From: Sthenelais limicola
Taxonomy: Eukaryota; Annelida; Polychaeta; Phyllodocida; Sigalionidae
Direction: 5' to 3'
Length of the DNA: 64,000 nt
Assembly (NCBI GenBank): GCA_942159475.1
Contig: OW804098.1
Coordinates: 6,238,383 to 6,302,382, forward strand
Under the pieces are notes generated by a model. That model was not told the origin of the DNA, ran no database searches, and saw nothing but the letters and a program-made list of their open reading frames with translations. Each line of letters begins with the position of its first letter. The first letter of the stretch is position 1. Both the position numbers and the translations under genes were made by a program. Shown piece by piece: positions 1-11,628 of the stretch.

Positions 1-55
1 TTCTGAGAATCAGACATAAACGCAGAGTGATAGTCAATCAATGTAAGCTACTGAC

Positions 56-3000
56 CTTGGTCCTGCTGCTGGAGTGCCCGACGGGAGCGCTCTGTGGTGC
101 CCTGGGGCATTATGATCTTGTAGCGACCCTCGTGCTCGGGCAGCACCCGGCGTATCTTAGGCACGGACGGGGGTGGCAGCAGCAGCGGCTGGGGCAGATG
201 GTGCAGGCTTGGTGGTCAGGCGGATCTTCTGTGGTTTTGGAGGCTCTGCAGGGCCAGAAATAGTTACCATTAGAGTAAACAGCAGGAGTGGAGTGTAAAT
301 TGGCAGCTCTACACATTTAGAAAATTCTCCAAAAATAGGCTGAAAAATTAGGAATATCGGGTATATCTGAGTATATTTGGTATCGCATTGATTTAAAGTA
401 TCAGTTCTGTTATGTTAAACTGCATTTTGAAGCTCATTTTTGTCTTAAATGTGGGTTATTTGAGGGAATTGGTGAAGGTGAATTGTACATTTTCTGAAAA
501 TCTGACCCATTTATGCCTTCAGCCAATTCAAGGGTGGTCTCCACTGGCTGCGGTAAGCTCTGTGGTAAGCCTTGCGATGGTTTGTGCTGGTTCTGTAGGT
601 GGAGAGGAATGATGAGGTCCTTGCCCACATGGATCACTGGCCATGTAGGCAGGAGCTTGCCGTTCCTCACGATCCCAACACCATCACAAGGCTTACTGCA
701 GAGCTTACCGCAGCCAGTGGAGACCACCCTTAACTGTCATTATATTATGTCTTTCTCATATTATAATATTATTTATAAGGAATACCAGGAAGATCTCAGC
801 GTAGACAGTACATTGAGAGGGACTATTCCTTTTCAGTATTTCATTATAACAGAAATGTATATGTTTATTGAATAAAAATTGTTATATATATAAACAGATA
901 AGAAGCCCACTGGCCGTTGGGTTGCTACGTACCCATGTGAATAGCGCGTCCATACGGACTCTCTCATAGATTTATTAAAAAAATGGAATTCAACGGTGTA
1001 CACGGATACCATATATATGACAAATGGGTCAAGTCTGAAAATCTGACCCAAATGTAGATGATACCTTGATATCTCTTAAAATATGTCATCAAATAGAATA
1101 TGTAAATGAGGGGACCCCGAGTGGTATATGACAAAATACAAATATAATCATCTTTACTACGTCAAGTGGTGGGGGAAAGAGTAGGTGTCAACTAAAGGTA
1201 GGGTTATTATTTTTAACTAATGATGCTAGACAAGACTATACTGGTGTTGTATTATTATTTTAATAATTATTATTATTAGGTATAGTAATCGACATCAGAG
1301 ATGTTAGTGGAGACATGGCAAATACTGAAATATTTCTGGCAAGGATAAAAGGTGCGGTGGGGTGGGGGGGGGGGGGGGGGGTAATTGAAAAATGTCTCCA
1401 TGCAAGTGTAATATTATATATAAGTTTGGCGAAAGATGTATTTTGATGTACTTTTAATATTATATGACTACAAAAAAAATAGCATAACGAGAAAGGTAAG
1501 GTACATACCTGGAGTAGGACCCAGTCGTGCTGCCAGTTCCTTGGACATCTTAGGCCCGGGTTTAGCCAGAGCGTTCATGGGCTGTGCCTCGGGGTCGGTC
1601 CCCAGGTAGTGGTTCACTGTCCTGCTAGCGGCTGTAGCAACATTGGGTTCAAGAAATAGAATTCAGGTGACATTTTATATGTGATGTGTTTCAGGAAAAT
1701 GAGTCATAAGTCGCAAAATTGATATTTTTCAAAGTGTTTTTTTTCACAAGTTCAGATTATTGGAATGTTATATTTTTTGGTGGGTTGATCACTTATAGCT
1801 ATATCAATCGGTGTATCAGATTTCAGGACAATCTATGTAATATATCCTTTCGTTTTGAAGGTCCTCATATGGACTACATTTACTTATTTTACTGTTTATT
1901 GACCCCCAGGAATATTGGAAACATTTTTTTCAAAAACGAAAATATCAAACTTAAAATCTAGAAATATTTATTAGATTATTAGACTGTTTACTATCATTAG
2001 AATCAGCTTGATCTCATCTTTTCAAATATGGTGATATCTCAAAATATATTTTTTCCTAAAACACATCTCATATATCATAATGTATTATATGCGATATTCT
2101 CAGAGATATAACGAAGAAAATGTACACGAGATAATCAATGTTTTAATCTCTTAGAATTTGTCATCAAATAATTCCAATTCATAATCTGCTAATCTTATCT
2201 AATCTTATCTGGGTGAAGTCGCCAGAAAATGTACAATTCGCCTTCACCAATCCTCTCAAATATTCTAAATTTAAGACAAAAATGAAGTTCAAAAAACAGT
2301 CCAACATAACCGATCAGACCTTTTGAATCAACGCAATACCACATATACCCAGTGGCTATCCCCTTTCAGCCTAATTTAGCAGAATTTACTAAATGTGTAG
2401 ACTTGCCGATTGTACAATTTTCTGACTATCAGACCCACATACATCTTAGAAATGAATAACGTCTGCTATCATATTACAAACAGTATTATACAGCCTCACA
2501 AAACCCAGATCATGTGATGCATAAATTTTTTTTTTTTTCAGTTTAAAGAAAGAGGAGGTGTCTAGTCTCCTACCATCAGATTCATGAACTAATTGACATT
2601 TATACCGTATTGCCTTCCTGAAGAAAAAAATTCTAATTTTGAAAGAACCGACCAAATCCAGGTTGCAACAACAATCTAGATGCGGTCACAATCGGGTGTT
2701 ACCAAGCTCACATAGCAACAACAAACGTTGCCCAGGTGAGTTCGGGTAGATGGTTCTATCTGAGGAGAGATCCTCAGTCGTGGTAGCGCTTTCAGGACCA
2801 TCACACGTCTTACCTAGTAATTTTTAAAGGAAACTATCTGAAATGTGTTGAATTGGGTTTCGGGAGATAGTGTGATGATGCATGGCAACTAGTATACTGT
2901 GTGGACCTACAGTGTCCAACATAGTGAATTTGGAAATGAGAGACCGTCGGTCTCTGCCAAATTGTAACAGTGGAGACCGAAAAGATTTTACAGAGACCAA

Positions 3001-4007
3001 AAGAATCTGGGTCATAGATAGGGTTCCCGTGGTCCAAAGCAGTTTGAACATTTTATCACTTGGATATTTCATTGGAGACCGTCGGGCCCTGACAATTATC
3101 AATTTCAGAGACCGACGAAAATTCAATGGAGACCTGGGCGTCGGTCTCTGGGTTATGTTGCACACTGGACCTAGAGTCGTGCCATCTGTCAGATGTTTTC
3201 CTTTTATTTATATGAAAACTCCAAAAATATGTTTATTTTATTCTGGAACTATGGTGTAACCCTGCGTTGGGTCCTTCCAATATCTATGTCTATGTATGAC
3301 AGGTACATCGAACAGTTGGCCAGTCGATACATTGTCATTATAAGTTCCCCAATAGGACAATGTCCTCTGACTGTCTTTTACCCATTTTTCATATTGTTAT
3401 TATTACTATCTCAATGATAGAAATGTTAAATAATTCAATGTATTTGTGAAACTTAAAAGGATCCGTTTTGTAACTTCGATTTTGATTGGAATGCTGCGAA
3501 AAGTATTTGTACGATAAAATGCAACCAATAATAAAACAATTTACAAAAAAACATTTTACAAAAAAAAACATTTTAAAAGACTTACGTGTTGATCTCCTAG
3601 GTGCAGGACTGACGTCAGCAGCAGACGCTGCTCGCAGTGCCCTTTGTTTGGCAGTATCCTAAACACAGCAAGTAACACACATTAGACAAACAGACGCTCA
3701 ACTATCATTTACATACATGGAATTTATTTATTTAGAATATTTATACAGCGTATCAACAATTACAATAATGATTATAACTAGTCATATAACCGGTATAATG
3801 TCTGGTTGGTAAAACATGTTGTTCTAGGGTTCTTTAGGTTTAAAGAGTAATATGAGTATCATGAGATTGAAGAATTGTGGGTCATTCTCAATGAAAACAC
3901 AAAAATATGACAACTTTCACCTCATATTTTACAAGATTATCATGTACCATGAAAATGTGCTCAATATAATTTATTTTAAAAAATATATAATTGAAGACTT
4001 GCATCCC

Positions 4008-4046
<39 letters not shown>

Positions 4047-6132
4047 GTTTTTATTTCCATAATAACATGACAGAAATATGGCTAGCACCGTCTGGAAACC
4101 AGATCTTCCGGGTGTGCCCTTATAATTATGATACAGTAAAAGTCATAGGAAGAATATGACATAACAAGTCGCTGGAAAAACAAAGGTTATACCGTTCAGT
4201 TTGAAATTACTGTAGCTGAGTTTAACATGATAAATCATGGCTTTTGGCTTTGTATGCCTTGTGATGAGAGAATACATAGTTATACATTATGTGCCCTGTG
4301 ACAGACACCCATACATTGTACAATAAGCAAGTGTATATAAAACAAGAATAGGATAAGGAAAATCTTTGCAATTCTGACGCTTGTGGCTGGTTTTAACCAA
4401 TTAAATCATTTAAGCCCGTCCCAGACCCCTTGAAGAAATACGGTTCTTAGGAAGGTTCTAAACTCCTTCCTATTTTTGCATTTGTGGCCTCTGATTTCAA
4501 GGTTGTTCCAGGCCTCCGGAATTCTGTATGTAAGAGATTTTTTCACTTTATCAGTTCTCGGTGTGATAGTTTTTAGTATTTTTTTCCCCACGTGGCTTCT
4601 TAAAGATAAATTTTTGTCTTCGAGGTGCTGATCTCTAAGACTTAGCGGGTATGCTAAGTCCAAAAGATGGGCTTCCCTTCGAATGTATAATGGGGCTAAT
4701 TTTAAATCTCTTTGTTGTTTGTCAACATTGGTGTATTTATTAAGTTTTAAGATAATTCTAACAGCAGAATTCTGCAGAGTCTGGACCTTTTTCAACAAAT
4801 CTTCCGAGGCCACCATGTAAATGATGTCACCGTATTCAAGGATGGGGCGGATAGCCACCTTATAGACCATAAGGAGCATTTCCTTAGGCACACTGTGACT
4901 TAACCTAGCAAGAGACTTTAGTTTTGTTTTTGCAAGATTGATTTTCGATTTTATGTGATCCGCAAACGTCAGTTTGTCATCGATCCTTAATCCCAAGTAA
5001 GTATACGAATTTGTCCTCTCTAGAACCTGATCTCCTATATTAAAGGCGATCGTTAAAGGGGTTTTCTTTTGAGTCACAACCATAGTTTTGCTTTTTTTAA
5101 CATTAAGCGATATCTTATTCCTTCTACACCAGATATGAACATTATCTAAACTATGTTGTAACTCTTCTAAACCATTAGACCCGTTTTTACAAGAAAGGCG
5201 ATTGTAAATAATAGTATCATCTGCAAATAGTTGCATACTGGATGATGTAATAACTTCGTGAAGATCATTTATATAGGCCAGAAATAAAAGCGGCCCTACT
5301 ACTGGTACTAATTACTACTAATAATGATTTTTTTTTTATTATCATTATTCATTTAGGGCATAAACATCTACTGTTACATCAAAATTGAAAAAAAAAAACC
5401 CATATCCACCATGGATGTGTTTCGAACGTTGCCACATTAAAAAATAAAGCAATTTATATTCATCAAGTAAAACCCTCAATTACTTCAAACCAATATTAAC
5501 ACAAATTACTAATAACTTTGTATCAACCACTACTAGTGTTTCAAAACACTCCTCCATCTGTCCTACCGTCCAATGCCTTATGAGAACATATAATTTATTA
5601 TCTGTCATTTTTCGATTTACATACAGTCCAGAGAGGTCTCGATATAGTTTGAACCACAAAAACAAATACTCTTATAAAAACTAAGTACTAGTATGATATT
5701 AAGGGAAAGGTGGGCTTTACCTGTGCATGAACTGTCTTGGCGTGTTTAAGGATGGCAATAACATCTCCCAGCACAGCAATGCCCATGTCAGACAGATACT
5801 CCTTGGTTAAGTCTAACATCATACCCTCTGAGATGCGGTTATCAGTGAATGTAATGGCGTAGTTGGTCGCCTCGCCAGCAGGGATTCCTGCATCCTTGAA
5901 GAACCTGATCCAGTAGGAGGTCATCGACCCGCTTGCACTCACTGTTAAAAGGATGATGGCAAGAAAGATTCATAAAGAAGTCACTTTCGAAGGTAAAACC
6001 TTCAAGAGGAACTTAAAGGTCAGTACAGTAGAAAATCCTTTATTTGTATGTGTACACTATATTCAGACCGGGTCGGAGAGACTAAAAGACTGACTGAGAG
6101 AAAAAAAGAGAGAGGGGGGGGGGGGGGGGGGG

Positions 6133-6193
<61 letters not shown>

Positions 6194-7478
6194 CGAGATA
6201 TAGAGAGAGAGATAGATAGATAGAGAGAGAGCAGCCCAGAGGCAGAGAGGGACAGAGCTAATTATAGCCTAGTCCTAGAGTAGCCTAGGCTAGCCTGGGT
6301 GCCTATCTCCGCGAAGCGGAGCTAGGTGGCCTTCTATAAGAGCTTCCCATAGGCGACCGTTATCAACCAATATCATGCATGTTATGCACAAACAAACTTC
6401 CGAATTTATGTCCTAGCTTTCAGTAATGATAAAACTTACTTTATTGACACTCCATGTTGCTCATACTCCAATAGTAAATAAACTAGGGATGTAAATGCTA
6501 ATGAAGCGATGGGATCGCCGCCATCTATATTTGAATGGATGGCGCTACATTGCAAAAGCCAGAATGTTATTCCAGTCATAGAGGCTGGCAGAATGAAGCC
6601 ACGCCTATATAAGCTGGCTCAGCCAATCCGCTTAACAGACAGCGAAAATGGTAAAACATGTTTGCCGCCTTGTAACTGGTTACTCTCCAATATTGAGGGT
6701 AAGTTGCAACCCCTTGCAGTCACGTGACTCCAGTGTAAGATGGCGGATGGAGAATCGGAGGAAGTTTTTCCCATTCAACTTATTGAACAGGCCCAAAACA
6801 ACACTTAAACTCACCGGCGCATTACGAAATTGCGGCGAAATATTGCTAGAGACAACATGTTAAAGGTGAACAACTTTGCATGTACCCATTGATTTTTGCC
6901 TTCCCACATCATCCACGCCCTCGTTATACGTATGAAATTGTATCTAACCCTGTCTGGAATAACAGGGGGAGAAATTCTAACTAGCCTAGGCTAGAGTAGC
7001 CCATACTAGGCCTCAATTTCCCGCTCGGGAGAAGTCGCCTTAGTCGGGGAGGGTCCTCTGTCTAAGGCTAGAGCAGAGGCAGAGCCTGTCTGAATGAGAC
7101 AGAGAGAGATTGAGAGACAGAGTGGGACGGGGCGGGGGAAGGGAACCCTTGGGCTAACCTACGGTACTCAAGTCTCAACTAACGCGATCTCAGTTGGGGC
7201 ACGTTTGCTGACTCGGCAAACAGGTTCTGTGGGCAGTGGAGATTGGGCACACGGCCACGATTCAAGACTATAGTCTATAGTAGTAGCCAGACAAGAAATG
7301 GAAGTGGCCGAAAAATGAACCAATGTTTTCCCAAATTTAGTAGCATAGTGATTAGTCTATATATATCAGATGTAACTTACTGATAATGAACACATAAGTT
7401 ATCAATCATATCTGTAAAATCAACTAAAACGGCAAATAAACTCAGAAAACAAACAACGCACTTACCGGAAGTCGCCAT
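56..7478 (-). CDS. C19orf47: C19orf47-like SAM-domain protein, 5 exons seen, 3' end beyond window
   Basis: Coding exons on the minus strand: 7466-7478, 5721-5941, 3586-3658, 1509-1631 and 56-245. All introns are GT-AG and the phases agree across the first four junctions. The ATG in exon 1 gives MATS and joins in frame to VSASGSMTSYW. Exon 2 holds a SAM-like domain (about residues 8-75, ending AILKHAKTVHAQ), which strongly resembles vertebrate C19orf47. Exon 5 carries a second conserved block, EGRYKIIMPQGTTERSR, also like the vertebrate protein. The protein is poorly characterised; a SAM domain suggests protein-protein interaction. Oddity: exon 5 is out of frame with exon 4. The frame entering exon 5 meets a TAA at 159-157, just after a run of five C at 173-169 (minus sense). 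The conserved block lies in the frame one base away. Introns hold a LINE fragment and MITEs. The last exon ends on a GTCAG donor, so the gene continues to the left. Confidence 0.85.
293..509 (-). repeat. Family A inverted-repeat MITE, core variant 1
   Basis: Family A elements run 220-245 bp with about 28-bp ends that read GGGTCAGATTTTCAGAAAAT then GTACAATT inwards from both sides. One end continues into TCGCCTTCACCAATCCTCTC (called the F end; F at left is given as plus strand), the other into GGCAGCTCTACACATTTAG. Variant 1 has a core near GCAATACCAAATATACTCAG. This copy lacks most of its left terminal repeat. It lies in intron 4 of the C19orf47-like gene. Confidence 0.75.
530..731. repeat. 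Foldback element, about 50-bp arms (family C copy 1)
   Basis: The left arm begins AAGGGTGGTCTCCACTGGCT and the right end is its reverse complement. Arms match for about 50 bp with few mismatches and continue GCGGTAAGCTCTG on both sides. The centre contains a second palindrome around CACTGGCCATGTAGG. Open reading frames here on both strands are products of the symmetry. Confidence 0.75.
1366..1381. repeat. Poly-G tract
   Basis: A run of about sixteen G follows GGTGCGGTGGGGT. It is simple sequence inside intron 4 of the C19orf47-like gene, and its length is likely to be unreliable in an assembly. Confidence 0.8.
1870..2115 (+). repeat. Dispersed repeat, copy 1 (pair with 19905-20140)
   Basis: It shares TTTACTATCATT, CTTGATCTCATCTTTTCAAA and several other blocks with 19905-20140, in the same orientation. 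AT-rich, no coding potential. Family unknown. Confidence 0.55.
2211..2436 (+). repeat. Family A MITE, diverged variant 1
   Basis: Ends are GGGTGAAGTCGCCAGAAAAT and a diverged right repeat ending CAGACCCA. Inside, TTCGCCTTCACCAATCCTCT and CAATACCACATATACCCAG identify variant 1 with several changes from the other copies. It lies in intron 3 of the C19orf47-like gene. Confidence 0.7.
2909..3168. repeat. MITE-like element with repeated GAGACCGACG motifs
   Basis: Ends are imperfect inverted repeats: CAGTGTCCAACATAGTGAAT at left and the reverse complement of CAGTGTGCAACATAACC at right. Inside are at least five copies of a GGAGACCGTCGG or AGAGACCGACG motif in both orientations (for example at 2940, 2972, 3073, 3108 and 3140). 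No known family is recognised. Confidence 0.6.
4012..4045. repeat. (AT)n microsatellite
   Basis: About 17 AT dinucleotides in the intron between exons 3 and 2 of the C19orf47-like gene. Confidence 0.85.
4406..5310 (-). mobile_element. 5'-truncated LINE fragment (reverse transcriptase C-terminal part)
   Basis: An uninterrupted minus-strand frame begins near 5305 with PVVGPLLFLAYINDLHEV and continues through the catalytic FADDT motif (residues 4-8 of the 276-residue stretch starting at Met 5236), then SYTYLGLRIDDKLTF and LEYGDIIYMVASEDLLKKVQ. This is the palm, thumb and post-RT region of a non-LTR retrotransposon, jockey/CR1-like in style, with the clade uncertain. Fingers, endonuclease and ORF1 are missing, as expected from 5' truncation on insertion. 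The lack of stops suggests a fairly young insertion. It sits in the same orientation as the host gene, in the intron between coding exons 2 and 3. Confidence 0.85.
6105..6235. repeat. Poly-G plus (GA)n microsatellite
   Basis: About twenty G are followed by a long purine run of GA repeats with GATA interruptions. It lies in intron 1 of the C19orf47-like gene. The length is likely to vary between individuals and assemblies. Confidence 0.85.
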
Positions 7479-7730
7479 CTTGAGTGAATGGAGAAAATGC
7501 GCGACCTAAGTAGAGTATACTTTCATCATTCGAATGCTACACAAAAGATGTGTAATACAATTTAAACACATAGAATCAAATATCTAATTAATTATCCATA
7601 TGAAAATGTGTTTCAAATTGTAACAAAACATTTTAACTTACGGTCATTGCGTCTACCGCTGAGTAAGTTTTTATTTTATGTAAGTCGCGCACCTGTCTAT
7701 GTTGCAGTCTGCTACTTCCGGTGATGGAGG
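7479..7730. promoter_or_regulatory. Shared bidirectional promoter region
   Basis: The ATG of the C19orf47-like gene (7478, minus) and the ATG of the profilin-like gene (7731, plus) are about 250 bp apart and diverge. No coding sequence lies between them, so both promoters and 5'UTRs must share this gap or overlap. I see no clear TATA box. The arrangement is seen; shared regulation is inferred. Confidence 0.5.
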
Positions 7731-10700
7731 ATGGGGACTAACTCTTCGTGGGACAATTTTATCCAAGGTGAGTAAAATATAGATAATATCGCATGATTTC
7801 GTGTAACTGTAGTGAGAAAAGAAGCGCCTTCGATTGAAGTGATGAAACTCTGTGTGCTTCTTTTTACGTTTTTAGTCAAAAACGGTCGATTTAGTTTCCA
7901 CCATAGCGATAATGTGATCACTTTCCGTACGGTGTAGACTGTAGTAATAAGACTAATTTAAAGTTAAACACCTTCCACTAAACCGTCCCTCACACATCCC
8001 TTGTGTCGATTGGGCTTAATGAAGCTATGCCTACAAGCTACTGGGGAAAAGCTGTCAAAACAAACCAAAAGAGTTGGCATTCGCACTACAAAATTACGAT
8101 TTCCCGTCCCAACATTGTTGTACCAACTTAAGCCTTTACTTTAGGGACTGTTTTCTTTAATTACTGGAGGGAGGGGAGAATTTCGGGGGGGGGGGGATCT
8201 TTTTTTTTGCATAGACTCTTAAAGTGTGTGTGTAGGAGGGTGAGCCATCTTTTTTTGCACAGACTAAGAACTATGATGGAGGGGTGGGGGTAGGGGGTCA
8301 TGAGATTTTGAGTACCCAGACGCTTCGGCCCAAAACCGTGTCGGCCCAGGCACTTGGGCCTCGTCGGTAGACCACGTCGGCCCACTAGTTAAATATAAAG
8401 GTATCAACTAAAAACTAGGCGTCAGGATGCTAGTGGGGTATAACTACTGCCTATACTGACCTAGGCTACTGCCTATACTGACCTAGGCTACTGCCTATAC
8501 TGACCTAGGACTACACATTTAAGGTTAGGTTTAGGGTTATAGTTAGCATCGGTATCTTGCGGGTGGGCGGATACAGTTTTGGAGGTGGGCCGACAGGGTG
8601 CACAGGTGGGCCGACGGGGCTTGGGCCGACGCGGTGTTGGGCCGACGTGTCTATGATTTGAAATTTTGCACAAACTTCCATTGGGGGGGGGGGGGCAAAA
8701 CATTTTGCACAAGACTTTAAGGGGGGGACATACAATTTTGCACAAGAATCTTTTAGTTTGTTTAGTTATTCACAACCATGCATGTGCAGCCCCCGCTAAT
8801 GGCTTTCCCCACCCTGATGAGATTCTAATAGCATTTTCCGGTTTGGAGCGAAATGCTTTCCCTGAGTTTGGAGGGGCTCTCTCAACTCTGAGCCTGGACT
8901 GAACGTTTTAAAAGGAAGATTATAAGTCTAGATTTTACACAGAGGCTTTAGTTTACAATTGATCTTTTTAGATTGATGTTATCATCAATCTAAATGGATT
9001 GGGGTGAGATCTGTCAATCATTGATAGCATCTTGGCTCCGCCCATCCTGGATATCAGTGTGAAGAATCTGTTGATTCTGATATCAGCAGATGGGATCAGA
9101 ATCATGCTGGTAATGGCTGGGAGGGGGAGGGGATGGCGTTTAGGTGTGAATTAAAGGGTAGACCATGTGTGAATTAAAGTGGCAAGTTGCGAAATAAGAT
9201 GCCTCATATGCAAAGGTGTTAAAGGGACCAACAGAATCACATGGAATGACCAGTCATATATGGGATAGGGATTTCATGTTTTCTGTCTCCACTTCCTCTC
9301 CCTCCTACTATCCCTCCCTCTCGAGCTTTACATTTAACTGACATCAATCTCCGTTTCCCTTGGAAACGCAATCTTCTACATGAACTGGAAATAAATAAAT
9401 AAATGTAAACTGATCACTGTTAACTATTTCTTTTTTATTTATTTTCTCACCAACAGGGGAGCTGTTGTGCACGGGGCTAGTGTCAGGCGTTGCTCTGCTC
9501 ACACATCAGGGACAATGCGTCTACACTTATGGCGTCATCCCAAGCGATGCGCCATCTGTAAGTACAGTCAATTTTACTAATGATACAAAATGTTTGTCAC
9601 TTATAAAACTTCAAAATAATGTTAGACACGCATTTTCCTGGATATTGATGCGATATGTGTGATTTCCCTTTGTCTGGTGTACGTTCTTTAGAAAAGTCTT
9701 AATTGTGAGTTAGATTTCCGTATCTTTTGGGGGCAGCACTTATTACGAAAGTAATACTAAAAATAGGCGTTTGTTGCCAAGCTATAATATATATACCATA
9801 TTATGGTTTCTAAGTGGGAATGAATATAAATGTCAATATGCTCCAACTCTATATAGGTATATATTTGTCCCATAAGAAACTCCTCTTATTATCTACCTCT
9901 AAAATTAAAATTGGTGAAGGCGAATTGTAGTTGTAGTGTAACATTTTCTGGCCACTTCACTCACAATTGGACCCCTCTTCCCTCCCAGTCATTAGACTGA
10001 AAGAAGAACTCGTTATGAGCCGAAGTAGAAATAGTCTGGCGAAATAAAATAATAAACAAGATTTTCAACCTTTCTCTGGCAGGACACATGGCACCAGTTT
10101 CGGGGTGTGTTTGAGCGAGCTACAGAGAGACACAATAAGAAGGTGTGCAATGCAGGGTTCTCCCTCCCCCACACTGACTCCAGCCCCCAACACTACACAG
10201 TAGTGCGCAAAAACCTCTCCAGGTTAGTCTCACTCACTGGTCGAGATTTCAGACAATTTTTGTTTTGGATTCTTATTTGGGTCAAGTTTTCAGAAGATGT
10301 ACAATTGACATTCACCAATCCCCTCAAATAACCCAAATTTAGGATGAAACTTAGGTTCAAAATACAGTTCCACATAACCAGAAAGATTTATTGAATGAAT
10401 GAATACAATACGGAATACACTCTGATATTGTCAGTATTTATCATTTTTCACCCTAATTTAGCGGAATTTGAGAGATGTGTAAAATTTTAAATTGTGCATT
10501 TTCTGAAAATCTGACCCCTTTGGACCTGCAGGGCCTTGAAGTACGTGTTCGAAATTTGGATTCATTAACAAAAAATTCTTGCACTTTTGCCCTCAGTGTC
10601 TCTAGTCTAACTTAAACTTTGAAGTTCTGTTCTGGTAAGCGGCCATTTTGGTCAAGGGGTCTTGAAAATCGCCAAATGGGCCTTGAGAATCCAGTTAGAA

Positions 10701-11252
10701 TCTATTAAATGGCCTTGAAATATTCCAAGATTCTTTTTAAATTTCTTACATTGTATACACTTTCCGCAGTGTTATTCCTCATACCTTCCTCCATACATTT
10801 ACGTGGAAATGTGCAATTGTCTGCGATCTCAGTTTCTTTCAGGAATATCTAAAAATTGAACAAAAGTTTTGAAACCATTATTTGAACTTTTGAACGTATC
10901 GATGAAAATTTGTAGTTGCCGGATTCCTTACAAATAAAGTGAGAGGATCGGGCGCTTAACCTTTGGAAAAATGTTAATTTAAGATAAATTATTACATGTC
11001 GATTCTAGATAATTTGGACGATGCTTTTGTAAAGAATTTTCTTCGTTTTGTATTTTTTGTTCATGGTTTTCAGCATTATTTGAACCTTGCCATGTTTTCA
11101 GCCTGTACTGCACGGGAGGAGGCGGGGGCGGGGAAGGCCTGGTGGTGTGTAACATAGCCTACGGCCTGCTGGTGTGTGTCCACCGTAGGCCTGACTGTGC
11201 AGGCCGCATCATCACCGCTGTCGAGAACTTCGCCAACCTTCTGCGTGCCTGA
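7731..11252 (+). CDS. Profilin-like actin-binding protein, 4 exons
   Basis: Exons 7731-7767, 9457-9557, 10083-10222 and 11102-11252 join in frame with GT-AG borders to give 142 residues, within the usual profilin range of about 125-140. The N-terminus MGTNSSWDNFIQ runs into GELLCTGLVSGVALLTHQG and follows the profilin pattern of a first helix with a conserved Trp, then a Gly-rich turn and strand. The C-terminal block LVVCNIAYGLLVCVHRRP followed by the helix AVENFANLLRA fits the last strands and C-terminal helix. Profilins bind monomeric actin and proline-rich ligands in the cytoplasm. A Gly-rich run (CTGGGGGGEG) sits in the loop before the last strands. I chose ATG 7731 because the nearby ATG at 7724 meets a stop after four codons and because this exon's phase fits exon 2. 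Assignment rests on pattern recognition; binding residues were not checked against an alignment. Confidence 0.8.
8160..8760. repeat. Low-complexity region with inverted GTCGGCCCA blocks and TTTTGCACA motifs
   Basis: The left half carries GTGTCGGCCCAGGCAC and CGTCGGCCCACTAG, and the right half carries the reverse motif GGGCCGAC four times. Both flanks hold poly-G runs next to TTTTGCA motifs. The centre (about 8443-8512) has three 22-bp tandem copies of CTGCCTATACTGACCTAGGC. The symmetry suggests an inverted-repeat element, but the borders are unclear. It lies in intron 1 of the profilin-like gene. Confidence 0.5.
8955..9432 (+). repeat. Family B element, copy 1 (inverted partner at 22335-22812)
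   Basis: About 475 bp, near-identical in reverse orientation to 22335-22812. Shared blocks include GTGAATTAAAGTGGCAAGTT, GCCTCATATGCAAAGGTGTT and CACTGATATCCAGG (reverse). It ends 25 bp before exon 2 of the profilin-like gene. No protein coding is seen; it is probably a non-autonomous DNA transposon. Confidence 0.7.
10279..10517 (+). repeat. Family A MITE, core variant 3
   Basis: Ends GGGTCAAGTTTTCAGAAGAT and ATTTTCTGAAAATCTGACCC. The core has AGATTTATTGAATGAATG and GAATACACTC, shared with the copy at 20157 but not with variants 1 or 2. It lies 57 bp after exon 3 of the profilin-like gene. Confidence 0.75.
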
Positions 11253-11405
11253 CTTTGGATTTTTTTTTAATTTCTTTTAAAGCCTGGGTTCAACTAGCAT
11301 GTTTGAGGGGAAAACTTGATAACGTTTCTAAACAGAAAAAAGTCTTATGTGAAACAAAGCTAGAGATCTCCATGGATTATTCTATCAAAGTACAACTGTC
11401 TTCAT

Positions 11406-11628
11406 GCGTTAAAGGATGGGTTCCACTACCCTGCTACTTCTCCCACTACTACTCCCATTTCTTTGGTCTCGCTACTTTTAGAAGCGGGAGCAAGTAGCAG
11501 GTAAGTAGCCGCTTTAATTCAAACATGTTTGATTTGAAACGGCTACTTCCAGTTACTTCTAAAGTAGCGGGACTAAAGAAACGTGAGTAGTAGCGGGAGA
11601 AGTAGCGTGACAGTGGAATCCAGGCTTA
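11406..11628. repeat. Inverted-repeat (MITE-like) element in presumed 3'UTR of profilin-like gene
   Basis: The two ends are imperfect reverse complements: GGGTTCCACTACCCTGCTAC on the left, and GGGAGAAGTAGCGTGACAGT then GGAATCC on the right. The centre carries the palindrome CAAACATGTTTG, and further GTAGC/GCTAC motifs pair across it. In a transcript this would fold into a long hairpin. Confidence 0.6.

Noticed and set aside
6509..6863. Short frames near 6.5-6.9 kb, including one starting ADGESEEVFPIQLIEQAQ after an AAGATGGCGG start context and a CACGTG motif
   Set aside because: The frame stops after about 22 codons with no good donor; the promoter-like words may be part of an old repeat. 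Not enough to call a gene.
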